Shown here in pieces: positions 41,502-51,750 of a stretch of 64,000 nucleotides of DNA. Where the stretch lies: positions 992,001 through 1,056,000 of the forward strand of contig NZ_JAWMWG010000001.1 in NCBI RefSeq assembly GCF_037546065.1. Direction: 5' to 3'. This DNA comes from Holzapfeliella saturejae. GTDB taxonomy: Bacteria; Bacillota; Bacilli; Lactobacillales; Lactobacillaceae. The position numbers and the translations under genes are program-made. The notes under the pieces are model-generated. The model worked only from the letters and a program-made list of their open reading frames with translations. It was not told the origin of the DNA and did no database searches. Within the stretch, counting starts at the first letter, position 1, and each line of letters opens with the position of its first letter.

Positions 41502-43604
41502 CTATTTTTGTGGATTCAATTTAAAGTAATTGGTGAACATTTCATGTGCAACATCCAAGTTGTAATGTCCTTGAGAGTTGACATCTAAATCTGGAAAGAC
41601 TACAGAAATTGCAATTTGTGGGTCGTCTGCTGGTGCATAACCAACAAAACTTGAGGTCGTTGTCTCAGGAGCATTTGGATTTCCAGGATTGTCAGGATCA
41701 TAATAGAAAGTTTGCGCTGTCCCGGTCTTGCCGGCTACAGAAGGTTCAATATCTGCTAATGTATGAGCAGTTCCCCACGCATTGTGGCCGTGTACGACTT
41801 GAGAAAATCCTTCTTTAACAACTTGCAATTGTTCTGGTGTGAAGTCCACTTTGTTTAGCACTTCTGGAGAATTGGTATGTTGTGTAATAAAGGCTTTATT
41901 ATCATCTGTTGTTTGCCCTATTGACTTCACTAAATAAGGTTTCATACGATAGCCCCCATTAGCAATAGTTGATACGTATTGTGCTAATTGCATTACTGTG
42001 TACCCATCATAGTTCCCAAATGATAAAGCTAAAGCCGAACCAGAAAGTAAATTCCCTTTACTATCGAAAGGACGACCTGGATACCCAGCAACTTCACTTG
42101 GTAAATCAATACCCGTTTTAACTCCTAATCCAAATTGAGAATAGATATTACGCATTTGAACGAATGCATCTTGTGGCATCGTAATATAGTTATTAGCTAC
42201 ATAACCAGCTTTTAACCATCGTAACGTTAACTGCATCATATAAATATTAGAAGACACTTCTAGTGCCGTCTGTGCATTTAAGGATGAAAAAGTACCCAAT
42301 GGATAAACTGATTTCATAACGGGTGTTCCTCTTAAATAAATCGCTTCTTCAGGTAAAGTATTAGATTGTGGTGATATTGCACCATTCATCAATCCACCTA
42401 AAACTGTAGCACCTTTAACAACAGACCCCATCGTGAAGGCATGATTAATTGTTCCAAGTGCGTCACTATATGTCTCACCTGTTTTTGGATTACGACCAAT
42501 ACCCGCAATACCTAAAATAGCCCCTGTTTTGGGATTAGTTGCAACAGCATAGGCACCAGCTGAGTATTTCGTTACACCGTCTGCTTGTGCTTTTTGATAG
42601 TATTTATTTAAACTATCTGAAATCATTTGTTGGTACTGTAAATCTAATGTAAAAGTCAAACTACTTCCCTTTGCGCCAGGATAAACCGTATTGATTTCTT
42701 CAATGGTGTTGTCAGAAGATGAAATATTAACTTGGTTAAGTGCTTTTGTCCCTCTTAAAATCGGTTCGTATTGACGCTCTAAATAACTCGTTCCAACACG
42801 GTCATTTCTAAGATAGCCTTGTGTTAAATAATATTGCAAGCGATCACTTGGTAATCCTGCTTGCTCACTTGAAACACGTCCAATAATACTTTGAACTGAA
42901 TCACCGTTTGGATAAACACGTGTCCAGTCTGTTCCAATATTAACTCCTGGCAATTCAGATAAATGTTCAGCAACTAAAGCAACTTCTTTATCCGTTAAAT
43001 TATTATTTTTCACGTAAACTGTCGAAAGCATTGAAGCTGCACTGATTTTACGTAATATAATAGCTGCTGACTTTTGTCTATCAGAAACTTGTGGCTTTTG
43101 ACTAATATAATACTTCACAGCATTAGCATAAATCTGTGTACTTGATAAATTTGCTGAATTGGTTTGATCCTTTGGCATCTTGTTTAAAAGATCACTGTAG
43201 TTACGTGTATCACTCAAATAATAAGTGGCTAAATCTTGATTAGTTGCGCTTTCCCCATCTAAAGAGATATACTGACTAAGGTCGTCACTAATTTCTTTCA
43301 TACCTTTGGTAGTTAGATTCATACCACGAGTATAGGTGATGGCGTTTTTTGATTCATTTCCAACCAAAACACGGCCCTTTGAATCATACATAATTCCTCT
43401 TGGAACATTGGCTTGAACTAGATTTCGGTCTGATGTGTCAACTTCGGCGCGAAACCGACTCCCATAGTTCAACTGCAAGTGCCCTGATTGGATAATGAGT
43501 AACGCAAATAAAATAAAAATAACGCCCAAAAGAATGTTCATTCTTGTCGGGATGGAAGAGGTGCTTTTTTTTGTAGAATTTTTTAATTTTTTTAAATATT
43601 TCAC
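41502..43604 (-). CDS. pbp2b: Class B penicillin-binding protein 2b-type transpeptidase
   Basis: A monofunctional peptidoglycan transpeptidase, most like pneumococcal PBP2b, which works in peripheral wall synthesis. The 700-residue protein has a cytoplasmic N-terminus, one membrane helix at about 22-40, the class B dimerisation domain, and a transpeptidase domain with SVVK (Ser394-Lys397), SSN (451-453) and KTG (in AGKTGTAQTF). The start is GTG at 43604 after AAGGA. It is followed by rpmG and the folate/rhomboid genes. Confidence 0.94.
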   Translation of the reverse strand: MKYLKKLKNSTKKSTSSIPTRMNILLGVIFILFALLIIQSGHLQLNYGSRFRAEVDTSDRNLVQANVPRGIMYDSKGRVLVGNESKNAITYTRGMNLTTKGMKEISDDLSQYISLDGESATNQDLATYYLSDTRNYSDLLNKMPKDQTNSANLSSTQIYANAVKYYISQKPQVSDRQKSAAIILRKISAASMLSTVYVKNNNLTDKEVALVAEHLSELPGVNIGTDWTRVYPNGDSVQSIIGRVSSEQAGLPSDRLQYYLTQGYLRNDRVGTSYLERQYEPILRGTKALNQVNISSSDNTIEEINTVYPGAKGSSLTFTLDLQYQQMISDSLNKYYQKAQADGVTKYSAGAYAVATNPKTGAILGIAGIGRNPKTGETYSDALGTINHAFTMGSVVKGATVLGGLMNGAISPQSNTLPEEAIYLRGTPVMKSVYPLGTFSSLNAQTALEVSSNIYMMQLTLRWLKAGYVANNYITMPQDAFVQMRNIYSQFGLGVKTGIDLPSEVAGYPGRPFDSKGNLLSGSALALSFGNYDGYTVMQLAQYVSTIANGGYRMKPYLVKSIGQTTDDNKAFITQHTNSPEVLNKVDFTPEQLQVVKEGFSQVVHGHNAWGTAHTLADIEPSVAGKTGTAQTFYYDPDNPGNPNAPETTTSSFVGYAPADDPQIAISVVFPDLDVNSQGHYNLDVAHEMFTNYFKLNPQK

Positions 43605-43708
43605 AATAATTCATTCCTTAATATAATAGACTTATTTTAACAAAATTCGGAGTGGATTACTATTCAGTACAGACGTATTGAAAATTTTTTAAATAATGGA
43701 TGGAGACT

Positions 43709-46354
43709 ATGCAAAACAACTATCTAACTCGCCTAATAAAAGTTGATAATATTAAAACTTTTAAATGGCTCAGTTTTTTATTACCGTTTATTTTATTCTT
43801 AATTTATTTTGCACTGAGAGGCGCTTATCCTTTTGGTGATAATTCTATTTTAACAGTTGATTTAGGCCAACAATACATTGATTTTTTAGCTTATTTCAAA
43901 CACACTCTAACGCAAAATCCCAATGATATTTTATATTCCTTTAGTAAAGGATTGGGTGGCGCAATGGCCGGAACTTGGGCGTATTATCTATTAAGTCCCT
44001 TTAACTTGATTTTATTATTAGTTCCGACAGCCTTTTTCCCGACCGGAATTTTTCTAATTATTCTAACGAAGATTGGTTTTATTGGCTTAAGTAGTTTTCA
44101 CTATTTCCATCGTCGTAACCACCTTAATGGTTATGCAACGCTTGCTTTATCAACTGCCTATGCCATGTGTGGATTTGTAGTCGCTAATAATTTCAATCTT
44201 ATGTGGCTTGATTCAGTTATTTTGTTACCTATCTTGATACAAACAATTGATGATTGGTTCACTAAACCCCAATTCAAAAAGCTATTGCTCGTAACCTGCG
44301 CCTTATTGATTACCAACTTTTACTCAGGCTACATGGCGTTACTTTTTGGTTTCTTCTACTACATCACACTTTGGATTATCAATCGTCCAAAAAATTGGGG
44401 CAAACTGTTTATCAAATATGCCGCAACGAATATTTTATCAGCATTATTAACAGCTTTTGTGCTCATTCCAACTGTTCTTGAATTACTGACTGGTAAAGGA
44501 CAATCGCAAGGTTCTCAATTTGAACTTGCCTTTCAGTACCCTCCACAAAATACTCTGGCAAAATTAATGATTGGTAGTTTTGACTTTAATCAAATGTCCT
44601 ATGGTATGCCTAACGTCTACTTCAGTAGTTTATTACTACTAGCCGTGATTGGTTTCTTTATGAATAAAGCAATTGCCAAACGAACCCGTATTGCTTTATT
44701 TGGTCTTTTCTTCTTTATGATTGCTTCGCTATCATTCATTCCACTTGTCTTAATGTGGCATATGGGGCAATTTCCGGTTTGGTTCCCAGGTAGATTTACT
44801 TTCTGTTTAGTTTTCTTATGCTTGATTTTAGCTAGTGATTATCTTAAGAATATTAAATTTGACAGTAACAAGACTTGGATTGTTCAATCTATTTTAGTAG
44901 TTGCTGCGATTATTTTTGTGGCTATCAACTTAGCTCAATTTACTTTCTTAGATTGGTTAAACATTGGATTTACAGCTGTTTTCTTTGCAATGGGAATTTA
45001 CCTCTACAAGCGCTTTAATACTTGGGGAGCTATTGCACCTATTTTGTTAATGGTGCTAGTGACGTTAGACCTTTCAAGTAACTTTGCTGCAAGTTTAAAC
45101 AATATCTCTTATCAATCTAATAGTGCTTATGTCAATTATTCTCGTCAAAATGCTGACACTAGCAAAAAAATAAAAGAATCCGATGATAGTTTTTATCGAA
45201 CAGAAAAAACATACTATCGTTCAAACGACGATCCCTTTAGTGGTTTATTTAATGGTATCAGTCATTTCAATTCACTAACACCTTATTACCAGAGTATTTT
45301 CTTAAACCGAATTGGACTAAAGAGTGCGGGTAGTTCATATAGTTATGGTAATGGGACTGTTCTGACTGACTCACTATTAGGCGTTAAATACTACTACACT
45401 TACGCCGATAATTCCGATGATTTTCCGTTCAAGACCCCTAATCGATTTGCTTCGTTAACAACAAGACCTGATTTAGATACTTATCAAAAAATTATGAAGA
45501 ATTATCAGATTGATGTCTACAAAAATGACCATGCCTTACCTATTTCATTTATTGCACCAGAAAATTCATCTGAGGTTTCCCTAGCGACAAATCGTCCAAT
45601 TTTAAACCAAGAAGAATTAATGAGTAACTTACTCAACAAACAAGTTTCTTATTTTAAAAAACAACCCGAAATGGATGCTTCATTGACTAACGTTAGTGTT
45701 GAAAAATCGCTAGATACAACTTCTTATCACGTCATGGAGCAAGGAAAACCTGCTACAGTAGAGTATAGTTTCACCCCTGAAACTAACGACCCTTATTACC
45801 TACTAGTTCCTAATTTCTTTGACAATAAACAAGTTAAAATTTACATTAATGATATTTTGGTTAGTGGTAATTCTCTTGGTGGTAATGAAAATCGTGTTTT
45901 AAACGTGGCAAGTAATCAAAAAGGCGTAAAGGTAACTGTAAAATTAGAACTTCAAAAAGACTTCTTATCATTTTCACTACTTTCCTTATACCGCTTTGAT
46001 AATGCATCCTTTAAAACAGATATTGACGCCTTAAAGGCAACACCAACCAACACAAAACAATTATCTAATACACACTATACTTCAGATGTGGAATTATCAG
46101 AAAGCCAACGCTTTATGACATCAATTCCTGCTGATAGTGGTTGGAAATTCAAAGTAGATGGTAAAGCTGTCACACCTGTGAAATGGGCAAATACATTTTG
46201 GAGCTTACCACTAGCAAGTGGGACTCATCATATTGAGTATTACTATCAACCAGATTATGTGATTTATCCATTTGTATTATCTGCAACAACACTAGTTTTA
46301 ACATTAGGTGGTTTATACACCTATCGCAAAATAAAAAAACGTCAATTAGACTAA
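43709..46354 (+). CDS. yfhO: YfhO-family polytopic membrane protein
   Basis: An 881-residue membrane protein with about a dozen helices in the first half (for example SFLLPFILFLIYFALRGAYP and FLIILTKIGFIGLSSF), a large extracytoplasmic domain (about 480-830) and a final C-terminal helix (VIYPFVLSATTLVLTLGGLY). YfhO proteins act in glycosylation of cell-surface polymers such as lipoteichoic acid in other Firmicutes; the partner glycosyltransferase is not adjacent. Start choice is uncertain: the ATG at 43709 has GGAG three bases before it, the ATG at 43700 has none. It is the only plus-strand gene in this stretch, ending in a terminator. Confidence 0.9.
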   Translation: MQNNYLTRLIKVDNIKTFKWLSFLLPFILFLIYFALRGAYPFGDNSILTVDLGQQYIDFLAYFKHTLTQNPNDILYSFSKGLGGAMAGTWAYYLLSPFNLILLLVPTAFFPTGIFLIILTKIGFIGLSSFHYFHRRNHLNGYATLALSTAYAMCGFVVANNFNLMWLDSVILLPILIQTIDDWFTKPQFKKLLLVTCALLITNFYSGYMALLFGFFYYITLWIINRPKNWGKLFIKYAATNILSALLTAFVLIPTVLELLTGKGQSQGSQFELAFQYPPQNTLAKLMIGSFDFNQMSYGMPNVYFSSLLLLAVIGFFMNKAIAKRTRIALFGLFFFMIASLSFIPLVLMWHMGQFPVWFPGRFTFCLVFLCLILASDYLKNIKFDSNKTWIVQSILVVAAIIFVAINLAQFTFLDWLNIGFTAVFFAMGIYLYKRFNTWGAIAPILLMVLVTLDLSSNFAASLNNISYQSNSAYVNYSRQNADTSKKIKESDDSFYRTEKTYYRSNDDPFSGLFNGISHFNSLTPYYQSIFLNRIGLKSAGSSYSYGNGTVLTDSLLGVKYYYTYADNSDDFPFKTPNRFASLTTRPDLDTYQKIMKNYQIDVYKNDHALPISFIAPENSSEVSLATNRPILNQEELMSNLLNKQVSYFKKQPEMDASLTNVSVEKSLDTTSYHVMEQGKPATVEYSFTPETNDPYYLLVPNFFDNKQVKIYINDILVSGNSLGGNENRVLNVASNQKGVKVTVKLELQKDFLSFSLLSLYRFDNASFKTDIDALKATPTNTKQLSNTHYTSDVELSESQRFMTSIPADSGWKFKVDGKAVTPVKWANTFWSLPLASGTHHIEYYYQPDYVIYPFVLSATTLVLTLGGLYTYRKIKKRQLD

Positions 46355-46376
46355 CTGTCTAATCGACGTTTTTTAT
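46332..46376. terminator. Terminator between yfhO and greA
   Basis: ATTAGAC pairs with GTCTAAT and, after an A-C mismatch, AAAAAACGTC pairs with GACGTTTTTT. The 5' arm overlaps the yfhO C-terminus (codons for KKRQLD). On the minus strand it follows the greA stop at 46378. Confidence 0.82.
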
Positions 46377-46377
46377 T

Positions 46378-46860
46378 TTAATCAGCTAAGGTTACTTCTA
46401 AAATTTCAACATCAAACTCGCCACCAGGGGTTGCGATTGAGACAACGTCACCTGTTTTTTTACCAATTAAAGCTTTGGCAATTGGTGAGTCATTTGAAAT
46501 TTTACCAGAAAGTGGGTCAGATTCTGATGACCCTACAATAATATATTCTTCAGGATCATCTTCACCAACTTCGGTGAAAACCACTTTTTTACCAATAGCA
46601 ACTTCGTCTGCTTCTGCTTGAGTAGCATCCACAACTTGTGCATATTTAAGCATTTCTTGAATTTGCTTAATACGACTTTCTAGTACACTTTGTTCATCTT
46701 TTGCTGATTCGTATTCTGAGTTTTCAGATAAGTCACCAAAAGAACGTGCAATTTTGATTCTTTCAATAACTTCTGGTCTTTTTTCTAATTTTAAAGTTTC
46801 TAATTCTTCCTCGAGCTTCACTTTACCGTCAGCTGTCATTGGATATACTCTTTCGACCAT
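46378..46860 (-). CDS. greA: Transcription elongation factor GreA
   Basis: GreA inserts into the RNA polymerase secondary channel and stimulates cleavage of backtracked RNA. The 160-residue protein has an N-terminal coiled coil (GKVKLEEELETLKLEKRPEV, with IARSFGDLSENSEYESAKDE containing the conserved acidic tip) and a C-terminal FKBP-like domain ending in KISNDSPIAKALIGKKTGD. I start at ATG 46860 (MVERVYPMTADG) in line with related proteins; the frame extends four codons further. It follows mltG, the standard pairing. Confidence 0.96.
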   Translation of the reverse strand: MVERVYPMTADGKVKLEEELETLKLEKRPEVIERIKIARSFGDLSENSEYESAKDEQSVLESRIKQIQEMLKYAQVVDATQAEADEVAIGKKVVFTEVGEDDPEEYIIVGSSESDPLSGKISNDSPIAKALIGKKTGDVVSIATPGGEFDVEILEVTLAD

Positions 46861-46936
46861 CCTTATAAACACCCCATATTTCTATATCATTCCTGATAAA
46901 TATTAGAGTGAATGAACCAATTTGTCAACTATCTAT

Positions 46937-48022
46937 TTAGTTTTGTTGTCCTAAATTAGTATTTGTTGCAATATGTTCATCATAAGTTTTACTATAGTAA
47001 ACTTTACCTGTTTTTAAATCAGCAACAAAGTATAAATAACCTTGGTCACGATCAGCAGGAATTAACACAGCTTTGATTGACGATTCACTTGGCATCGCAA
47101 AAGGACCTGGTCCAATACCTTTGTTTTGGTAAAGATTGTAAGGTGAATCAACTTTTGTATCTTCAATCGAAAGCATTGTTTTATGTTGATTTAACGCATA
47201 CAGCACAGAAATATCTGTTCCTAGTGTCATGCCTTGATCTAAACGATTATCAAACACACCCGCAATTTTAGCACGATCACTATCGCTTACCCCTTCTTTT
47301 TCAACTAGAGAAGCTAAAGTTAACACATCATGCACCGTTTTGTTTTGTGATTTGATTTGATCATAAAATGGCGTTAGTTCTTGATTGGTCTTGTCAGCCA
47401 TCGTTGTGACAATATCCTCTAATTTTGAATAAGAGAAAATATCGTAGCTTGCTGGATATAAGTAACCCTCTAAGAAGTAACGAAGATTTGTTCTATCGGT
47501 TAACCCATTAAGTAAGTTTGGATATTTTTCAGCTAACTTATTAACAAATTCTTTGTTGTTTACTAAATCAAGAAAATCTTGTTTTTTAAACTTACCATTT
47601 TTTTCAATTGAAGTGGCAATATCATCGATATTATCCCCTTCTTTAATGACAATTTGACCTTCAGTTGCTTTGTTTAGTCCTTTTTGTAAGCTATTAACAA
47701 TCTCAGTTAAAGTCATCGATGGAGACAATGAATAGTCCCCCGCTTTAAAACTGTCATAATGATTAAATTTAGCCCAGTAAGTAAAAATAGTTGAATTTTT
47801 AACCAATCCATTTTTTTCTAAAATTACCGCAGCATCTCGGTTAGTAGCCCCTTCGGGGATATTAATCGTTTTTTTAGATTGATCTGAGACATTATAAGGT
47901 TGTAATGCTTGGTTGACATATACAGCGGTTGATAATCCTACTACAGCAATTAAAATGATTAAGATTGAAACAATCCATTTCACTAATTTTTTTGTCGGTT
48001 TATCTTGTTTACGATTACGCAT
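46937..48022 (-). CDS. mltG: Endolytic murein transglycosylase MltG
   Basis: MltG (YceG) is a membrane-bound lytic transglycosylase that cuts nascent glycan strands. The 361-residue protein has a short cytoplasmic basic tail, one membrane helix at about 13-32, a LysM-like region, and the catalytic YceG domain with LASLVEKEG (catalytic Glu241). It is followed by greA in the usual order. It works with class B PBPs such as the PBP2b encoded nearby; that link is inference from pneumococcus. Confidence 0.94.
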   Translation of the reverse strand: MRNRKQDKPTKKLVKWIVSILIILIAVVGLSTAVYVNQALQPYNVSDQSKKTINIPEGATNRDAAVILEKNGLVKNSTIFTYWAKFNHYDSFKAGDYSLSPSMTLTEIVNSLQKGLNKATEGQIVIKEGDNIDDIATSIEKNGKFKKQDFLDLVNNKEFVNKLAEKYPNLLNGLTDRTNLRYFLEGYLYPASYDIFSYSKLEDIVTTMADKTNQELTPFYDQIKSQNKTVHDVLTLASLVEKEGVSDSDRAKIAGVFDNRLDQGMTLGTDISVLYALNQHKTMLSIEDTKVDSPYNLYQNKGIGPGPFAMPSESSIKAVLIPADRDQGYLYFVADLKTGKVYYSKTYDEHIATNTNLGQQN

Positions 48023-48042
48023 AATAATTAGCTCCCCATTAA

Positions 48043-50445
48043 CTAACGTACACTAATATTAAGTTGTGATGTTAGTGCTTCAGTAATAGCTGCAATAGCC
48101 TCATTAACACTTTCATCTTTCAATGTTTGAGCAAAATCTTGGAAAGTAAGTTGGTAAGCAATTGATTGTTTGCCAGCTTCTAATTTATCACCTGAGTAAA
48201 CATCAAAAACTTGACTATCACGTAGATACTTGCCACCATTTTCATCAATTACTGAAATGATTTGTGAGTTAGTTACTGCTTCATCAACAAGTAAGGATAA
48301 ATCACGTGTAATAGCTGGGTATTTAGGTGCTTCTTTTGAAACCGTTGGTTCAACATCAACTGAAAGTAGTGTCACCATGTCTAATTCAAAAGCATAAACT
48401 TCTTTAAGTTTGGTTTTTGGTAGTTCACGTGGGTCAATTTGACCAACAAATCCAACGTATTGACCATCGTAATAAATCGCAGCTGTACGTGTTGGGTGCA
48501 TCCCTTTAATTGGTTCTGCCACATAACTTGTGGCTTTAGTGAAGCCCATTGCTTTTAAGAATGCTTCCACTTGACCTTTTACTTCGTAAAAATCAAAATT
48601 TTTAACATCATGTTGCCAGTTATTTGGGCGATTTTGACCGGCATATAAAGCTGCAATATGATCAACTTCTTGATTTTCACCGTTTTCTCGACTAAAGACA
48701 CGACCTTGTTCAAATAAACGTAAGTCTGTTTGTTTTCTAGCAGCATTATAAACCGCACTGTCTAATAACCCAGATACTAAATTTTGACGTAAGACTTCGT
48801 GTTCTTTAGTCATTGGCCAGTCCAAAGCAATCACATCTTTTGGTTCTTTAACAAAACTTACAGCTTTTTCGCTAGTTGTTAGTGAATAATTAATTGTTTC
48901 ATCTAAGCCAAAACTAACTAACAGATTACGTGCTTTATTTAAAGCTTGTTGTTGTCTATCGTAACCACCAATTGTTTGTTCAACAACTGGCAGAACAGTT
49001 GGCAAGTTATCGTAACCAAAAAGACGTGCCACTTCTTCTACTAAATCAGCATCAATTGAAATATCAAAACGTCTTGCAGGAACAGACACGCTAAGTGCAT
49101 CCCCTTCAGCTACCACACCAAATTGTAGGCGTTCAAAAATAGCAACCATATCTGCTGTAGTTAGTTCAGTTCCTAATACGTGGTTAATACGGTCGGTTGT
49201 AATATCAATCACAACTGGTGATTTTTGAATATCTCTAACCACTTTAGTTCCGGATAATACATTTGCTTGACCATTTTCAGCAATAAGTTGAGCTAAGTAG
49301 TCGATTGCTTTTTGCGTATTATCCCAGTTAATGCCCTTTTCAAAACGAGCAGAAGAATCAGTTCTCACACCGTGTCTTTGGGCTGATTTACGCACTAAAG
49401 CACCGTCATAAATAGCTGATTGTAAGATAAGTGAACTCGTTTTTTCATCGACTTCAGCAGCAGTTGAAGTGACAACACCACCTAATGCCAGAATCTTTTG
49501 GTCATCAGCAATCACAATATCTTCAGTATCTAGTTCAATTGGGTCTTGATCTTTCAATTGAATCGTTTCACCAGATTTTGCAAAACGAACTTGTAAATCA
49601 CCTTCAATTTTATCAGCATCAAAAGCAGCTAAAGGTTGTCCCATTTCAATCATAGCGTATTGCAAAGCATCAACTACATTGTTGATTGGACGTGTTCCTG
49701 CATTCATCAAGCGTGTTTGCATCCAAAGTGGACTTTTTGCAAGTTTAACGTCTGTTAGATATCTTAAACGATAATTTGAAACGGCGGATTCATCTAAATC
49801 AAGTGATACTTTAATTTGTGAATCAAAACTTTGTGAGTCTTCTGTAAGTTGAGGTGTTTTTAGGTTAGGCTTTTGACTTAAAATAGCTCCTACTTCATAA
49901 GCAGCACCTTCCATTGATAAGGTATCTGCACGGTTAGGTGTAATATCAAAATCAAGGATATAGTCATCCATACCTAAGGCTTCATAAACTTCTGTTCCAG
50001 GTGCAACTGCATCTTCAAAAACATAAATACCATCTTTCACTTCTTCTGGAACAACTGAGTCACTGAATCCAATTTCTTGTAACCCACAAATCATTCCTTG
50101 AGAAACAACACCACGTAATTTACCTTTTTTGATTTTTTCATTACCTGCAATACGTGAATTAGGCAATGCTACAATCACATATTGGTCTTCTGCAATATTT
50201 GGCGCACCACAAACGATTTGGTAAGGTTCTTCTTCACCAACATCAACTTGTGCCACTCTTAAATGATCTGAGTTTTCATGATTTTTAAGAGACAATACAT
50301 GTCCCACTACAATTTTTTTCAACCCTTCTTGAGGATGTTCAAGGGTTTCAATTTCAATCCCTGTACGTGTGATTGTTTCAGCTAAATCAGCAGGGTCTAC
50401 TGTCACATCTAAATAATCTTTTAACCAATTATATGAAACTAACAT
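48043..50445 (-). CDS. pheT: Phenylalanyl-tRNA synthetase beta subunit
   Basis: PheT forms the alpha2-beta2 enzyme with PheS. The 800-residue protein has the N-terminal B1/tRNA-binding OB domain (KKIVVGHVLSLKNHENSDHL, CGAPNI), the B3/B4 domains with editing (TPNRADTLSMEGAAYEVGAI), the B5 domain, the catalytic-like core (RQNLVSGLLDSAVYNAARKQ), and the C-terminal anticodon-binding fold (KYPAITRDLSLLVDE). Its start overlaps the pheS stop by one base. The pair lies behind a T-box. Confidence 0.97.
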   Translation of the reverse strand: MLVSYNWLKDYLDVTVDPADLAETITRTGIEIETLEHPQEGLKKIVVGHVLSLKNHENSDHLRVAQVDVGEEEPYQIVCGAPNIAEDQYVIVALPNSRIAGNEKIKKGKLRGVVSQGMICGLQEIGFSDSVVPEEVKDGIYVFEDAVAPGTEVYEALGMDDYILDFDITPNRADTLSMEGAAYEVGAILSQKPNLKTPQLTEDSQSFDSQIKVSLDLDESAVSNYRLRYLTDVKLAKSPLWMQTRLMNAGTRPINNVVDALQYAMIEMGQPLAAFDADKIEGDLQVRFAKSGETIQLKDQDPIELDTEDIVIADDQKILALGGVVTSTAAEVDEKTSSLILQSAIYDGALVRKSAQRHGVRTDSSARFEKGINWDNTQKAIDYLAQLIAENGQANVLSGTKVVRDIQKSPVVIDITTDRINHVLGTELTTADMVAIFERLQFGVVAEGDALSVSVPARRFDISIDADLVEEVARLFGYDNLPTVLPVVEQTIGGYDRQQQALNKARNLLVSFGLDETINYSLTTSEKAVSFVKEPKDVIALDWPMTKEHEVLRQNLVSGLLDSAVYNAARKQTDLRLFEQGRVFSRENGENQEVDHIAALYAGQNRPNNWQHDVKNFDFYEVKGQVEAFLKAMGFTKATSYVAEPIKGMHPTRTAAIYYDGQYVGFVGQIDPRELPKTKLKEVYAFELDMVTLLSVDVEPTVSKEAPKYPAITRDLSLLVDEAVTNSQIISVIDENGGKYLRDSQVFDVYSGDKLEAGKQSIAYQLTFQDFAQTLKDESVNEAIAAITEALTSQLNISVR

Positions 50446-51500
50446 TATTTGGCCTCCTGTCTAAATTGTTCTAAGAATCTAACATCATTAAGGTAGAAGT
50501 CACGAATGTCACTAACACCGTATTTCAAAATAGCAAAACGATCTAATCCAAGACCAAAGGCGAATCCACCGTATTTTTGACTATCAACACCAGCGTTTTC
50601 TAAAACATTAGGGTGCACCATACCAGCACCTAATACTTCAATCCAACCTGTTGATTTACAGGTTGAACAACCTTTACCACCACAGGCAAAACAAGTGACA
50701 TCAACTTCAACTGACGGTTCAGTAAATGGGAAGTAACTTGGTCTTAATCTAATTTCACGGTCTTCACCAAAAACATGTTGAGCAATCGCTTGAAGGGTTC
50801 CTTTTAAGTGAGCCATTGTAATGTTTTCATCAATAACCAAACCTTCTAACTGGTTAAATTGGTGTGAGTGAGTCGCATCGTCATCATCACGACGGTAAAC
50901 TTTACCTGGTGAAATCATTTTTAATGGACTCTTTGAAAAGTCATGTTTTTCAAGTGTACGTGCTTGAACAGGTGAAGTTTGACTACGCATTAAATGTTCA
51001 TGTGCAGCATCAACATAGAAAGTATCTTGCATATCACGAGCAGGATGATTTTTTGGAATATTCATCATTTCAAAGTTGTAATGGTCTGATTCTACTTCAG
51101 GACCCGTAATTACTTGATACCCCAAACTCACACAAAACTCTTCAATATCTTGACGAACAATATTAATTAAGTGATGACTACCTAGGTAACTTTCTTTACC
51201 AGGTAAAGTAACATCAATTGCTTCTTCTTGCATTTGAGCTTCAAGTTCAGCTTGTTGTAATTGTTCTTTTTTGTTATCGATTTCAGTTGCAAATAAGTCA
51301 CGTACCTCGTTTACAACCTGTCCTACTTTAGGACGTTCTTCATTTGATAAATCTTTCATTGAGCGAAGAACTTTAGTAAGTTCCCCTTTTTTACCTGTTA
51401 AATTCACTCGAATATCATTTAAAGTATTCAAGTCACTAGCTTCTTTAATTTGTATTAACCCTTGATCTTTTAATGTTTGAATATGATCAAAAATAGACAT
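50445..51500 (-). CDS. pheS: Phenylalanyl-tRNA synthetase alpha subunit
   Basis: PheS holds the aminoacylation site. The 351-residue protein has the N-terminal coiled coil (about 1-90), the class II core with HPARDMQDTFYVD, TSPVQARTLEKH, RRDDDDATHSHQFNQLEGL, and SYFPFTEPSVEVDV. The ATG at 51500 follows AAAGGAG; the same frame stays open for 33 more codons into the T-box terminator, which is not coding. The N-terminal extension should not be annotated. Controlled by the T-box leader. Confidence 0.97.
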   Translation of the reverse strand: MSIFDHIQTLKDQGLIQIKEASDLNTLNDIRVNLTGKKGELTKVLRSMKDLSNEERPKVGQVVNEVRDLFATEIDNKKEQLQQAELEAQMQEEAIDVTLPGKESYLGSHHLINIVRQDIEEFCVSLGYQVITGPEVESDHYNFEMMNIPKNHPARDMQDTFYVDAAHEHLMRSQTSPVQARTLEKHDFSKSPLKMISPGKVYRRDDDDATHSHQFNQLEGLVIDENITMAHLKGTLQAIAQHVFGEDREIRLRPSYFPFTEPSVEVDVTCFACGGKGCSTCKSTGWIEVLGAGMVHPNVLENAGVDSQKYGGFAFGLGLDRFAILKYGVSDIRDFYLNDVRFLEQFRQEAK

Positions 51501-51514
51501 AATAGCTCTCCTTT

Positions 51515-51750
51515 CAAAATAAAAAAGCCTCATCCCAAAAAGGGACGAAGCTTTTGACATCGCGGTACCACCCTGCTTTATCAGACATAAAAGTCTCATA
51601 CACTTAGTACATCAGATAACGGTGATTGCCGGAATGGATTAGATTCTACTCCTGAAGTGAAATTCATAGTGCTTAAATAGACTGCTCTCACTATCCAGCC
51701 TTCGCTTTGATTACCACACTACTACTAGCTTCAATCGCTGTATGCTTTAA
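51515..51750 (-). ncRNA. T-box leader upstream of pheST
   Basis: The minus strand carries the T-box sequence GGGTGGTACCGCG (51573-51561), which would bind the free 3' end of uncharged tRNA, followed by a terminator hairpin and pheS. The upstream half folds as Stem I; an AATTTCAC segment (specifier candidate TTC at 51661-51659) would recognise tRNA-Phe. T-box control lets expression rise when Phe-tRNA is uncharged. The specifier position is inferred by reading, not by folding. Confidence 0.9.
51517..51553 (-). terminator. T-box terminator (alternative to antiterminator)
   Basis: AAGCTTCGTCCC pairs with GGGATGAGGCTT (with G-T pairs) around a T loop, followed by a T run on the minus strand. The T-box element sits just upstream, so the antiterminator would compete with this stem. 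Confidence 0.85.
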
